From the NCBI GenBank assembly GCA_002391195.1, contig DGRZ01000075.1, positions 7,920 to 71,919 on the forward strand: a stretch of DNA of 64,000 nucleotides. The letters are read 5' to 3'. The notes beneath the pieces are model-generated. The model had not been told where the DNA came from. It searched no databases and saw nothing but the letters and a program-made list of their open reading frames with translations. Shown piece after piece: positions 1-8,125 of the stretch (positions within the stretch are counted from its first letter, which is position 1; each line of letters begins with the position of its first letter). Position numbers and translations under genes: made by a program. The DNA comes from Fibrobacter sp. UBA4375. Lineage in GTDB: Bacteria > Fibrobacterota > Fibrobacteria > Fibrobacterales > Fibrobacteraceae.

Positions 1-1107
1 TTGGTCCGGGTTCAGGCACTTGAGTTCGTCCACGACGAACAGGCCGTCCTTGCGGATGAGCTTGTCGTCGAACCAGATTTCGCCGCCACCGTATTCCGGA
101 CGCATAATCAGCACCAGGTCCCAATGGATAGAACTGACGTTGCCGTTAGGCGCTTCTTCGTAGCAGCGGCCTGGTGTAAAGTGGATAGAACCCGCAATCT
201 TTTCGTCAAAGAGAATGTCACACATGGGAGCGTTCACAAACGGGTTGAAACCGACAGCAAATTCACCCACATAACGGGCTCCCTCATCGGTATCAAACAA
301 AGCGTTCATAGCCACATTGTCACCAGATTCGCAAGTGGCGTTCACAATCTTCCCGTCCTTGAATTCCAGGCGGATATTGCTGAAATACTTGCCGTCGTAA
401 AGGGTGGGCGTATTGTACTGAATGACTCCGTTTACACTGTTCCGAACCGGGGCCGTATAGACTTCGCCATCGGGGATATTCATGTTACCGCAGCAGGGTA
501 TGGCCGGAATGTCCTTGATGCTAAACGTCAAGTCCGTGCCCTTGGCCACAAGACGCACCTTGTCGGTGCGGTTCATCAGGTCCACCAGATTCTGGGCGGC
601 CTTAGCCATCTTCGGGTAATCGGCCAGGCAGGCTTCAAAGAAGAAGTCCTCAAAAGCTTCCGTGCTCATCTTGGCGCCCTGGGCCATGGAAGGGTTCGGC
701 CAGCGGAGCACACACCAGCGGGTCTTATCCACACGGTAGTTCAGCACGGGGTCCGTAATCTTGCGGTAACTGAGCATTTTGGCGCTATCGATATCGCAAT
801 TTTCCAGAGCGTTGTCGGCCCCGCGGATGGCGATATAGGCCTGCATTTTTTGCATCTCGGCCAGAGCCAGGTCCGCCTGGAGTTTCATCTGTTCTTCTGT
901 AGCGGACTTGATCATTTCGCGGCGGACTCGCCCGCGGTAGTTGTGCACAAAGGCATTTCCGCCTGCTTTGGCCACAGCCTTCACCAGTTCCGTAGAAACT
1001 TCGTCCGGAGTGTCCGTGGTCTCGATAAGGATGTTCTCCCCCGTCTTAAGACCGATGGCATTGTTGATTAGATTCTCTGCAAGTTTTGTAATTCTTGGAT
1101 CAGTCAT
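1..1107 (-). CDS. M29-family aminopeptidase (3' end cut by window edge)
   Basis: Reading the minus strand from ATG at 1107 gives 369 uninterrupted codons beginning MTDPRITKLAENLINNAIGL and running off the left edge, so the C-terminus is missing. The protein matches the thermophilic/AmpS M29 metallo-aminopeptidase family: an early conserved segment for binding and folding (GENILIETTD), the middle EGARYVGEFAVGFNP stretch, and near the end SSIHWDLVLIMRPEYGGGEI, where His and Asp are family metal ligands. M29 enzymes are cytosolic, bind two divalent metals and remove N-terminal residues from peptides. The family is usually 370-410 aa, so only a few to some tens of residues should be missing. A long plus-strand frame over the same bases is its shadow. 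Confidence 0.88.
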   Translation of the reverse strand, partial: MTDPRITKLAENLINNAIGLKTGENILIETTDTPDEVSTELVKAVAKAGGNAFVHNYRGRVRREMIKSATEEQMKLQADLALAEMQKMQAYIAIRGADNALENCDIDSAKMLSYRKITDPVLNYRVDKTRWCVLRWPNPSMAQGAKMSTEAFEDFFFEACLADYPKMAKAAQNLVDLMNRTDKVRLVAKGTDLTFSIKDIPAIPCCGNMNIPDGEVYTAPVRNSVNGVIQYNTPTLYDGKYFSNIRLEFKDGKIVNATCESGDNVAMNALFDTDEGARYVGEFAVGFNPFVNAPMCDILFDEKIAGSIHFTPGRCYEEAPNGNVSSIHWDLVLIMRPEYGGGEIWFDDKLIRKDGLFVVDELKCLNPDQ

Positions 1108-1202
1108 TTTATTCCTCTTTTTTTCAAATAGCTTTTCACCTAGATTTTGAAGCATTTATCAAAACTTGGGCCTGGTTTGGCGCCAAGGGCGCAACTATAA
1201 GA

Positions 1203-1230
1203 ACTCACAACTCATTACTCACAACTCTTT
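1203..1230. repeat. Heptamer array (ACTCACA type)
   Basis: Four 7-bp units, ACTCACA-ACTCATT-ACTCACA-ACTCTTT. The array overlaps the last three codons of the minus-strand SprT-like gene, so that its C-terminal Glu-Leu-stop is spelled by repeat sequence. Confidence 0.7.
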
Positions 1231-2028
1231 CCCCCTGCGCATGGCACGGATGTTCCTGGGCAGAACCTCCTTATGCCACTTTATCCACTCGTCAAAATAG
1301 ATATAGCGCTTTTCACGCTGACGGAACTGCCGACCGTGAACCACCCGGCGGCCATTGCGCTCCTCCACAGGAATCACCACATGGAGGCACTCATGGTAGA
1401 CAACTCCCGCCACGGCGTAAAACGGGCAGTTCTTGGCATCGTAGCCCTTGCTGATGCTTATCAGGTGAAAATCTTCACCCGTCAGAGGGTCCTTTCGCAT
1501 GGAATGAAAACTTAGGCCACCCACCCTGTTACTCCAGGTAATACGGCAGGTCAGTTCGCCGTTGAAATAAGTATCATTGACCGCAGCAAGCACCTGGTTC
1601 AAGTCGTGATAGGTTCCCTTGGGACGTATGGGCGGGATTCTGCTGCGGGACTCCAAGGTCTTTTCGCCCTTATCCGCCAGCACCTGGTCCACCACCGCCC
1701 AAAAGCGGTTCACCAGTTCTTTAATGGCAAGCTTGTTCTTCTGGGTCTTTCGACGGATGGCGTGTTCTGCCCATTCGGCAGCAATTTCCCGAGCCTGGGC
1801 AAATTCCGGAGCCTTCATATACCCCGGCAAGAGCACCTCCGGATGGCCGAACAAGAAGCCTCCAACACAGCGGATGCTCTTTTTCATGCGGGGGTTGTAC
1901 TTGAAAGTCACCAGACCGTTTTCGGAACTTTCTGCCGAAATTTTCTTGACCGCTGGCTCATAGACCTGGGACGCCGCCGAACCGAAAAGGTCCAGCTGGC
2001 CGAACAAGTCCATCTGTCCCTCGCCCAT
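1219..2028 (-). CDS. SprT-like zinc metalloprotease-domain protein
   Basis: 269 aa. The C-terminal half carries a SprT-like domain: LNQVLAAVNDTYFNGEL, then the zinc motif HECLH (HExxH), followed by GRQFRQREKRY. The N-terminal half is unassigned and basic. SprT-like proteins are putative zinc peptidases or DNA-protein-crosslink proteases; the substrate here is unknown. ATG 2028 shares its first base with the TGA stop of the upstream YkgJ-like gene (TGATG), which indicates translational coupling; GTG at 2031 is the alternative start. The gene ends inside a heptamer repeat, giving the C-terminus KEL. Confidence 0.75.
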   Translation of the reverse strand: MGEGQMDLFGQLDLFGSAASQVYEPAVKKISAESSENGLVTFKYNPRMKKSIRCVGGFLFGHPEVLLPGYMKAPEFAQAREIAAEWAEHAIRRKTQKNKLAIKELVNRFWAVVDQVLADKGEKTLESRSRIPPIRPKGTYHDLNQVLAAVNDTYFNGELTCRITWSNRVGGLSFHSMRKDPLTGEDFHLISISKGYDAKNCPFYAVAGVVYHECLHVVIPVEERNGRRVVHGRQFRQREKRYIYFDEWIKWHKEVLPRNIRAMRRGKEL

Positions 2029-2780
2029 CACGAGAAAACACCCTCATAAAGGTTCATGGACAGGAGCCCGCCGAAGTAACTTTCAGGCAATTCCAAGTCT
2101 GCATAATGTTCCGAAATGCCACCCAGAGCCTCTTCGATATGGTCTGGCATATACACCACAAAGCTTTCGTTCTTTTCGGTCTGCAAATATTCCGGCACGC
2201 AGTATTTCGGGAGGGATTCGCTAAAGTACATACGGCACGACACCGGACGCAAGGGGTATATTCTGCAATCCCCTTGGGGCGAGGAGAATGGGCATGACTT
2301 CCACTGGGAAAAATAATCATGGAGGGCCCTATCTTCGGCATCATCCTCGGAATCAGACTCCGCCAAGCGCTTGCCCAAAAGACCTTCAAACAGTTTCGCC
2401 CGCATTTGACAGTCTTCCATGATGGACATAAAGTCATCTCGGCGCCTCAAATTCGAATACAGGTAAACCAGTTCAAAAGGCTCTACAGACATGGGGTAAT
2501 GGTGGCAGCAATTCCCACAAGAAGGCCCGCACTTGATTCCATTTTTATGCTGGGGCAACACAGCCTCCAGATAAAGGGAATAAGCCCTGTGGTATTCCTT
2601 GGCAAAGTCCAGAATCACGGGAATCTGCACTGCCAAGTTGTCTGGACCGACCGCAGATTTCCGTCCAAGAGATTGCGCCACGGAATCGAGGCGGTCCCGT
2701 TCCTTGGACAAGAGCTGTCCGAGCCTACTCACCGCATTGGTGTACGCCCTGGTCGGGAAGTATTCCTCGCACAAACTCAT
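2028..2780 (-). CDS. YkgJ-type CxxxC..CC zinc/iron-cluster protein
   Basis: 250 aa from ATG 2780 (MSLCEEYFPTRAY). An in-frame TTG at 2828 is possible but less likely. Cysteine pattern CGPSCGNCCHHYP followed by CPFSSPQGDCRIYPLRPVSC is the signature of the YkgJ / UPF0153 putative zinc- or iron-chelating family, whose biochemical role is not settled. It forms a translationally coupled pair with the SprT-like gene downstream. An AT-rich -10-like TATAGT occurs near 2843 on the minus strand. Confidence 0.75.
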   Translation of the reverse strand: MSLCEEYFPTRAYTNAVSRLGQLLSKERDRLDSVAQSLGRKSAVGPDNLAVQIPVILDFAKEYHRAYSLYLEAVLPQHKNGIKCGPSCGNCCHHYPMSVEPFELVYLYSNLRRRDDFMSIMEDCQMRAKLFEGLLGKRLAESDSEDDAEDRALHDYFSQWKSCPFSSPQGDCRIYPLRPVSCRMYFSESLPKYCVPEYLQTEKNESFVVYMPDHIEEALGGISEHYADLELPESYFGGLLSMNLYEGVFS

Positions 2781-2927
2781 GGCACCAAATATATTTACTT
2801 CGGCAGATGATTTCACGTTTTCTAGCAAAAAACGGCATTTTTACTATAAAAACAGCGGAAAAACGGATTTTCACCCCAAAAAAGAGGAAAAAGGATGGAT
2901 TTATGTTCTTTTTTGTAAGAAGAAAGT

Positions 2928-2933
2928 TATCTT
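2928..2933 (+). promoter_or_regulatory. -10-like TATCTT before the lipoprotein operon
   Basis: TATCTT matches the hexamer that recurs upstream of many genes in this window. It predicts a start near 2940 and a leader of about 24 nt before ATG 2964, with no clear Shine-Dalgarno. Confidence 0.4.
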
Positions 2934-2963
2934 TATAAAGGACTAGAACATCTAGAATGACCT

Positions 2964-4322
2964 ATGAAAATAAAACTTTCAATTTGTTTCTTATGCACAC
3001 TGATCCTAGGGATTGTAGGTTGCAATCTGTTTAACCCCACGGGTTCAGCGAATATTGATTCCAGCGACGCAAATGCCCTGACGTACGAAGGGTATCAAAA
3101 GTTCCGGGCAAACGACTACTCCGAGGCCGCCTATTATTTCAGCAAGGCCATCGAAGCCGATTCAAGCCATTCCGAAGCATGGTACGGTCTTGCCAAGGCA
3201 AAACTGAACCTTCAAGAAATAAATTCCTTTGAACTTCTCAAGTACGTCAATACCGAGGGAAGCAATTCCATGCCCATTTCAAAAATGAGCGATGGGACAG
3301 CAGCAAAATACCAATACAGCATCGACACTATTCTTGATTTCATGAAAGTGTTCATCACACTTGACACGACTGGACAACTTGACGGCGTGGTGAGCTACAA
3401 GAACATTTCCGACAGTTATATGATTTTACAATTGTTCAAAACCATGCTTGTCTTGCGGAAAGTTATGCCCGACATACCGGCCTGCGCCTCTGTCAATGCC
3501 GTAACCGGCGAGGCGGAATGCAACCTGGGAGATATTCTCAACGGGTTGCACGGCAACAAATCTACCGAAACCCTAGAAACTCTTCACGAATTCTTTTCCA
3601 CATGTGCAAAACAACCCGAATCTATGGGTGCTGTTGCAGGCCAGCTCTTACCAGGATTTGGCTCCTTGCTTTCGGAAGAAGGCAAAAATGTAACTATGGG
3701 CGCCTCTTGTGATGCAATGAGCAGCATCACTCAAATTGGAAATACGCCGGCCGAAAACGAAAAAAAATTATCTACTGTCATCTCCTTCACCGGCTATAGT
3801 CAGTCCGTGGATGAAGACGGCGATGGATGCAATGACGAAGAAATCATTGACGGGCAAGACAATGACGGAGATGGGGAAATTGATGAAGATCCCCGAGACC
3901 AGTCAGACCAATTTGTCTATGACGAGATGACCATAGCAAAAAACGCCATTGCTCATAGACAAGGAACAGAGAATTTAATGATCATTCGTTCTGTAGGGCC
4001 AAATAACAAATACAGAAACGTAGATATTGATATGGATGGCAGAACAGCCAACAACGAAGAATGGGACTTTATTTATCCAGAATATCGCAGAAGGGTTGAA
4101 AATGGGGACCACCGGTTCAGGTTCGCCGCAGACCTAATCTTCAACCCCCAGGGACTTCCATTTGAAACTTTCCAAGAATTAAAACACGCTGTTGCCATAG
4201 ATTATGAAGGCAAATATAGTCTCCAATATCGACAAGAAACCATCGGAGGCTGTTGGATCCGTTATTCAGAAAGCGATTTCCAGAGAATCCTTGAAGCACA
4301 AAAAGTGAGGTATCAAGAATGA
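2964..4322 (+). CDS. Lipoprotein with TPR and Asp-rich calcium-like repeats
   Basis: 452 aa. Signal peptide MKIKLSICFLCTLILGIVGC with lipobox GIVG-C at residue 20, so it is probably anchored in the envelope. Residues about 38-75 (YEGYQKFRANDYSEAAYYFS) look like a TPR. Around residues 275-305 there is a DEDGDGCNDEE ... DNDGDGEIDEDP stretch resembling EF-hand or thrombospondin-type-3 calcium loops. The stop overlaps the start of the next gene by 4 nt (ATGA), and a diguanylate cyclase follows that gene, so the three genes look like one operon. Exact function not recognised. Confidence 0.75.
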   Translation: MKIKLSICFLCTLILGIVGCNLFNPTGSANIDSSDANALTYEGYQKFRANDYSEAAYYFSKAIEADSSHSEAWYGLAKAKLNLQEINSFELLKYVNTEGSNSMPISKMSDGTAAKYQYSIDTILDFMKVFITLDTTGQLDGVVSYKNISDSYMILQLFKTMLVLRKVMPDIPACASVNAVTGEAECNLGDILNGLHGNKSTETLETLHEFFSTCAKQPESMGAVAGQLLPGFGSLLSEEGKNVTMGASCDAMSSITQIGNTPAENEKKLSTVISFTGYSQSVDEDGDGCNDEEIIDGQDNDGDGEIDEDPRDQSDQFVYDEMTIAKNAIAHRQGTENLMIIRSVGPNNKYRNVDIDMDGRTANNEEWDFIYPEYRRRVENGDHRFRFAADLIFNPQGLPFETFQELKHAVAIDYEGKYSLQYRQETIGGCWIRYSESDFQRILEAQKVRYQE

Positions 4323-5566
4323 AACGGATACTAATACTTTTTACGCTAAGCCTTGCATCTTTCGCTTTTGCTCTTAAGGCACCGACGCACCATTCTCTGC
4401 GCGCCGAAGCCATGGGTAACGCCCATGTGGCCGTAGTCGACGACAAAGAGGCTATCTACTTTAACTACGCTGGCTTGACTCAAATCAACAAGCTTGGAAA
4501 CTACGACAAATTCCCCGAAACCGGATATTACCCCCGTAACTACGCCGACATGCGTCTAAACCTGGGTGGTGCTGGGCCTTTTGAAACGTATTTCCATACC
4601 TACAACGTGGCCAAGGACTTGCAGGGAATCTACCAAGGCGCTTCCGATGCGGCTGCAGCAAACGGCCTCAAAGCATCAACCGTTCTGATGGACTCCCTAT
4701 CCAGTCACCCGGAACTGATGCACCAGGTAAACAGCTATGACCACAAGAGCCTCGCCATGAAGTTGAAGTTCGATGCTGAAATTGCTTTCCACGGCATTGG
4801 TGGTGCAGTCTGGGTAGATGCAAACGTAGCTCCCTATCTTGATGCAGGCATTGTGTTACCCAATATGGCCATTGACACCTTCTATGTTGACGGGGTTGTC
4901 CAGGGCGGTATTTCTTACGGCTTCACGGACAACCTCTCCGTGGGTATCGGCGCAAAGGCAGTCAAGCGTCACAAGGTAGAAATGCTTACAGTCGACATCT
5001 TGAATTACGACACCATGCAAGACACCCTTGAAGATCGCTACCACGACGCTACGGATAACATCTTTGATTTCAATTCCATTTCCATGGGTATCGACTTAGG
5101 CGTTCTTTATCAGCTCACCCGCGAAGTCAGAGTCGGCACATCCCTAAGAGACATCTATTTCAAAGAACTTGCTGGGGATAAAATCACTCCTAACTGGACC
5201 GTAGGTGCAAACTACAGCCCTAGATTCTTCAACAAGAACACGGGTTATGGCCACAAGTTCAACATTGCCATGGACTTTGCCGACATTGTAAACAGCACAA
5301 ACAACTATAAACCTCTTTCTCACATTAATTTCGGTTTTGAAGTTGAACAGAACCTGATTGCCTGGCCTGGCTACTACTACGGAGTCCGAGCTCTAGCACT
5401 CCGCCTATCTGGCGGTTTCAAGGGAGGTTACCCTGCCGGTGGTATCGCTCTAGAGGTTCTGCAGTTCTTCACCCTTGAATTTGCAACCTGGGCCGAAGAA
5501 CTGGGCTACTACACAGGCCAGGACGAACAGCGAATCTACATGGTCGAATTGAGCCTAGGTTTCTAG
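4319..5566 (+). CDS. Outer-membrane beta-barrel, PorV/UPF0164/FadL-like
   Basis: 415 aa with signal peptide MKRILILFTLSLASFAFA. The mature start (HHSLRAEAMGNAHVAVVDD ... NYAGLTQI) follows the 'MGnAhVAvvdD..A.yfN.AGL' pattern of PorV/UPF0164 and FadL-like barrels. Alternating hydrophobic strands continue to a C-terminal ...IYMVELSLGF with terminal Phe, as expected for BAM-assembled proteins. Translationally coupled to the upstream lipoprotein (4-nt overlap), with 2 nt to the diguanylate cyclase. A PorV-like secretion or attachment role is possible but not shown. Confidence 0.7.
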   Translation: MKRILILFTLSLASFAFALKAPTHHSLRAEAMGNAHVAVVDDKEAIYFNYAGLTQINKLGNYDKFPETGYYPRNYADMRLNLGGAGPFETYFHTYNVAKDLQGIYQGASDAAAANGLKASTVLMDSLSSHPELMHQVNSYDHKSLAMKLKFDAEIAFHGIGGAVWVDANVAPYLDAGIVLPNMAIDTFYVDGVVQGGISYGFTDNLSVGIGAKAVKRHKVEMLTVDILNYDTMQDTLEDRYHDATDNIFDFNSISMGIDLGVLYQLTREVRVGTSLRDIYFKELAGDKITPNWTVGANYSPRFFNKNTGYGHKFNIAMDFADIVNSTNNYKPLSHINFGFEVEQNLIAWPGYYYGVRALALRLSGGFKGGYPAGGIALEVLQFFTLEFATWAEELGYYTGQDEQRIYMVELSLGF

Positions 5567-5568
5567 TC

Positions 5569-6564
5569 ATGACTACAAACGAGCTGGAAACCCTCCCGAT
5601 TTCAAGGGCGCAATTCTTGAAGACAGACATCTTCAAGAATGTATCCTTTGAAAGTTTAGCAGGCTACCTGCTCAGTTGCAAAAAAATCACGGCTGAACCG
5701 GGAACACTACTCATTGACCCCAACCAACCAGAAAGAAAGCTGTTGGTGTTATTGGACGGCAAACTAGAAGTCGTCTTAAGCTCTAAGGGCGGTTCTTTTT
5801 CTGATTTCATTTTGCCTGGGCATTGCGCAGGTGAAATGTCCATCTTTGACAACGTGAAACCCAGCGCTCAAGTTTTTGCCAAAGAGAAAAGCACCTTGTT
5901 GGTCATCGATGCAGATATCGCTCTCGCCATGCTCAACGCGTCCCATGATCTTTGCCTAAACTTCTTGCAGCTTTTGAGCAGAAGGTTACGCAACAACAAT
6001 AAGGTCGTTTGCGAAGAAGAATACCACATCCGCTGCATTGAAGAAAACGCCAAGGTGGATTCCTTGACAGGACTACACAATCGTCGCTGGCTTGAAGAGA
6101 CCTATACTAGAGAACTCAAGCGCAGCAATGACGGTAATTTCAGCCTGTCTGCATTCATGCTGGACATCGACCATTTTAAGAACATCAACGACACCTATGG
6201 GCACTTGGCCGGTGATCAGGTTCTTATTGCCGTAGCGCAAGAAATCACCCGATGCCTCAGACCTAGTGACATGCCAGTACGCTACGGAGGCGAAGAATTC
6301 ACGGTATTCCTGCCCAACACCACCGTAGACAACGCCAAAATCATTGCAGAAAGATTGCGTGCGGGAGTAGAAAAGATTCGCGTTGCCCTTTCTTCTGGCG
6401 AGGTGATAACCGTTACTATCAGTGTCGGTTTTACGGAACGTCAATCCGGCGACACCGTAGAATCTATCATCAAGCGGGCAGACGACGCCCTATACCACGC
6501 CAAGGAATCAGGCCGCAACCGCGTGTGCCTGAACCTAGGCGAAGATTCCATGTTTCTATTCTGA
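5569..6564 (+). CDS. Cyclic-nucleotide-binding-domain GGDEF diguanylate cyclase
   Basis: 331 aa. Residues about 15-135 form a CRP/CNB-type beta-roll (LLIDPNQPERKLLVLLDGKL ... GHCAGEMSIFDN). A helical linker leads to a GGDEF domain from about 165: DSLTGLHNRRWLEETY, metal site DIDHFKNINDTYGH, and active-site RYGGEEF, an intact GGEEF. It should make cyclic-di-GMP from two GTP, with output tuned by the N-terminal sensor. No DNA-binding helix-turn-helix follows the CNB domain. It is the last gene of the lipoprotein/barrel operon, suggesting second-messenger control tied to an envelope assembly. Confidence 0.9.
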   Translation: MTTNELETLPISRAQFLKTDIFKNVSFESLAGYLLSCKKITAEPGTLLIDPNQPERKLLVLLDGKLEVVLSSKGGSFSDFILPGHCAGEMSIFDNVKPSAQVFAKEKSTLLVIDADIALAMLNASHDLCLNFLQLLSRRLRNNNKVVCEEEYHIRCIEENAKVDSLTGLHNRRWLEETYTRELKRSNDGNFSLSAFMLDIDHFKNINDTYGHLAGDQVLIAVAQEITRCLRPSDMPVRYGGEEFTVFLPNTTVDNAKIIAERLRAGVEKIRVALSSGEVITVTISVGFTERQSGDTVESIIKRADDALYHAKESGRNRVCLNLGEDSMFLF

Positions 6565-6566
6565 CC

Positions 6567-6608
6567 GGGCTGGCTGAAAGCATATTGATTCTTACCACCG
6601 GCCAGCCC
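6567..6608. terminator. Long-loop hairpin after the diguanylate cyclase
   Basis: GGGCTGGC (6567-6574) pairs with GCCAGCCC (6601-6608) across a 26-nt loop, three bases after the stop codon. There is no clean U-tract, so it may be a repeat boundary rather than an intrinsic terminator. Confidence 0.4.
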
Positions 6609-6731
6609 TCTCGCAACCACGCCTCGTTAATAAACCTAAGCCGAACACAGCAGAAACAAGTTTACTTGTTTCTATTGTTGAGGCGCCAGTTTATGCGATG
6701 TAATCGCAATACGAGGCGTTTGTTGCTCACG
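6609..6731. repeat. CGCCTCG hairpin repeat, copy 1, interrupted
   Basis: The left half (CGCAACCACGCCTCGTTAATA, about 6612-6632) and right half (ATACGAGGCGTTTGTTGCTC, about 6709-6729) of the repeat seen intact at 6787-6821 are separated by about 75 bp. The interruption carries its own perfect inverted repeat, GAAACAAG-TTTA-CTTGTTTC, and a small GCGAT/ATCGC palindrome. Confidence 0.6.
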
Positions 6732-6786
6732 GGAACGACCGCAAAGTCTAAAGGAATGAATAAAAAATTGGCCTGACTTTGCTCTC

Positions 6787-6821
6787 GCAACCACGCCTCG
6801 TTAATACGAGGCGTTTGTTGC
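6787..6821. repeat. CGCCTCG hairpin repeat, copy 2, intact
   Basis: GCAAC-c-ACGCCTCG-TTAATA-CGAGGCGT-tt-GTTGC forms an extended hairpin. It lies between convergent genes, 12 bp before the hisD stop codon, so it may help end transcription, but neither strand has a U-tract. Confidence 0.7.
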
Positions 6822-6832
6822 TCACAGACTCT

Positions 6833-8122
6833 TTACAGTCTCTTAAGGACCGCGGCGGCGTGGTGGATAAAGCCTTCTTCGGTCGCGACGGCGGCAATGG
6901 CCTTCGCGTTCTTCTTGATGGCCTTCTCGCTGTAGCGGATGATGCTCATACGCTTGAGGAAGTCGTACACGCCCAGCGGGCTGAAGAAGCGGCCCGTGCC
7001 GTTGGTAGGCAGCACGTGGTTCGGGCCTGCAAAGTAGTCGCCCACCGGCTCGCTGGACCACGGGCCGATAAACACAGCACCCGCGTTTTCGATCTGAGCA
7101 GCCATGGATTCTGCTTCGGCGGTCATGACTTCCAAGTGTTCCGGAGCGATGCGATTTGCGATTTCCACGCCGTCGAACCAGTCTTTAACCACCAGGATGC
7201 GCCCGAAGTTGCCGAGCACTTTCTCGAGGAGTTCACGCTTCGGGGAATTTTCCACCTGGATATCCACGCAGGCGCTGATCATCTGGGCGGTTTCCATATT
7301 GTCGGTAATGCAGATGGCCGCCTCGAAGCCGGAACCGTGTTCCGCCTGGCTCAAAAGGTCTGCCGCCACGAAGTCCGGGTCACAGGTGTTGTCAGCCATC
7401 ACCAGCACTTCGCTGGGACCTGCCACCATGTCGATATCCACGACGCCAAAAACTTCCTTCTTGGCGATAGCGGCAAAGACGTTGCCCGGGCCCACAATCT
7501 TGTCGACGCGTTCCACGATGGTCTTGCCCTTGGCATCCTTGGCACCATAAGCCAAGAGACCAATCGCCTGGGCGCCACCAATGTGGTAAACTTCGGTAAT
7601 ACCCAGTTCCTGCAGCACGAATGCCACAGCGCGGTTGATTTCGCCCTTGATGGGTGTCACCACCACAATGTCTTCCACGCCGGCAACGAGAGCCGGCACG
7701 GCATTCATAATCACGGTGCTGGGGTAGATGCCCGCACCGCCCGGCACGTAGAGGCCCACGCGCTTCATCGGGCGGATACGCTGGCCCAGAACCACGCCGT
7801 CGGCACCTTCCATGAGCCAGGATTCTTCCATCTGGTTCTTGTGGAAGTCACGCACGTTCTTGATGGCCTGCTTCAGGGCCTTCTGGAGTTCCTTGGGGCA
7901 CTTGGCGGCAGACTTCGCGATGGCAGATGCCGGGACGCGAATATTCTTGCCCTTTAGGCCGTCGAACTTCTGGGCGTATTCCGTCGCCTTCGCGATACCG
8001 CCCTTCTTGATGTCGGCAAGGATTTGCATCACCTTGTCATGGATTTCTCTGGACGGAGCAACTTCGCGCCCGCAGATGCGTTCAATTTCAGCAGATTTCG
8101 GAGTAACCTTGATTATTTTCAT
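6833..8122 (-). CDS. hisD: Histidinol dehydrogenase
   Basis: 429 aa, full length for HisD. It catalyses the last two steps of histidine synthesis, L-histidinol to L-histidine with 2 NAD+, in the cytosol. Family blocks seen: VGLYVPGGAGIYPSTVIMN, VDKIVGPGNVFAAIAKKEVF, DIDMVAGPSEVLVMAD, the zinc-ligand SQAEHGSG, and APEHLEV. The C-terminal HH near residue 420 fits the last His ligand. Start ATG 8122 is 3 nt after the cimA stop, so the two amino-acid biosynthesis genes are almost certainly co-transcribed; no other his genes are nearby. Confidence 0.97.
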   Translation of the reverse strand: MKIIKVTPKSAEIERICGREVAPSREIHDKVMQILADIKKGGIAKATEYAQKFDGLKGKNIRVPASAIAKSAAKCPKELQKALKQAIKNVRDFHKNQMEESWLMEGADGVVLGQRIRPMKRVGLYVPGGAGIYPSTVIMNAVPALVAGVEDIVVVTPIKGEINRAVAFVLQELGITEVYHIGGAQAIGLLAYGAKDAKGKTIVERVDKIVGPGNVFAAIAKKEVFGVVDIDMVAGPSEVLVMADNTCDPDFVAADLLSQAEHGSGFEAAICITDNMETAQMISACVDIQVENSPKRELLEKVLGNFGRILVVKDWFDGVEIANRIAPEHLEVMTAEAESMAAQIENAGAVFIGPWSSEPVGDYFAGPNHVLPTNGTGRFFSPLGVYDFLKRMSIIRYSEKAIKKNAKAIAAVATEEGFIHHAAAVLKRL

Positions 8123-8125
8123 AAA

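Noticed and set aside
1..1071. 356-aa plus-strand open frame at the left edge
   Set aside because: It is antisense to the M29 aminopeptidase, whose minus-strand reading has all family motifs; the plus reading has none.
6609..6731. tRNA-like gene in the split repeat
   Set aside because: Stems do not form a cloverleaf, and no T-loop GTTCRA is present.
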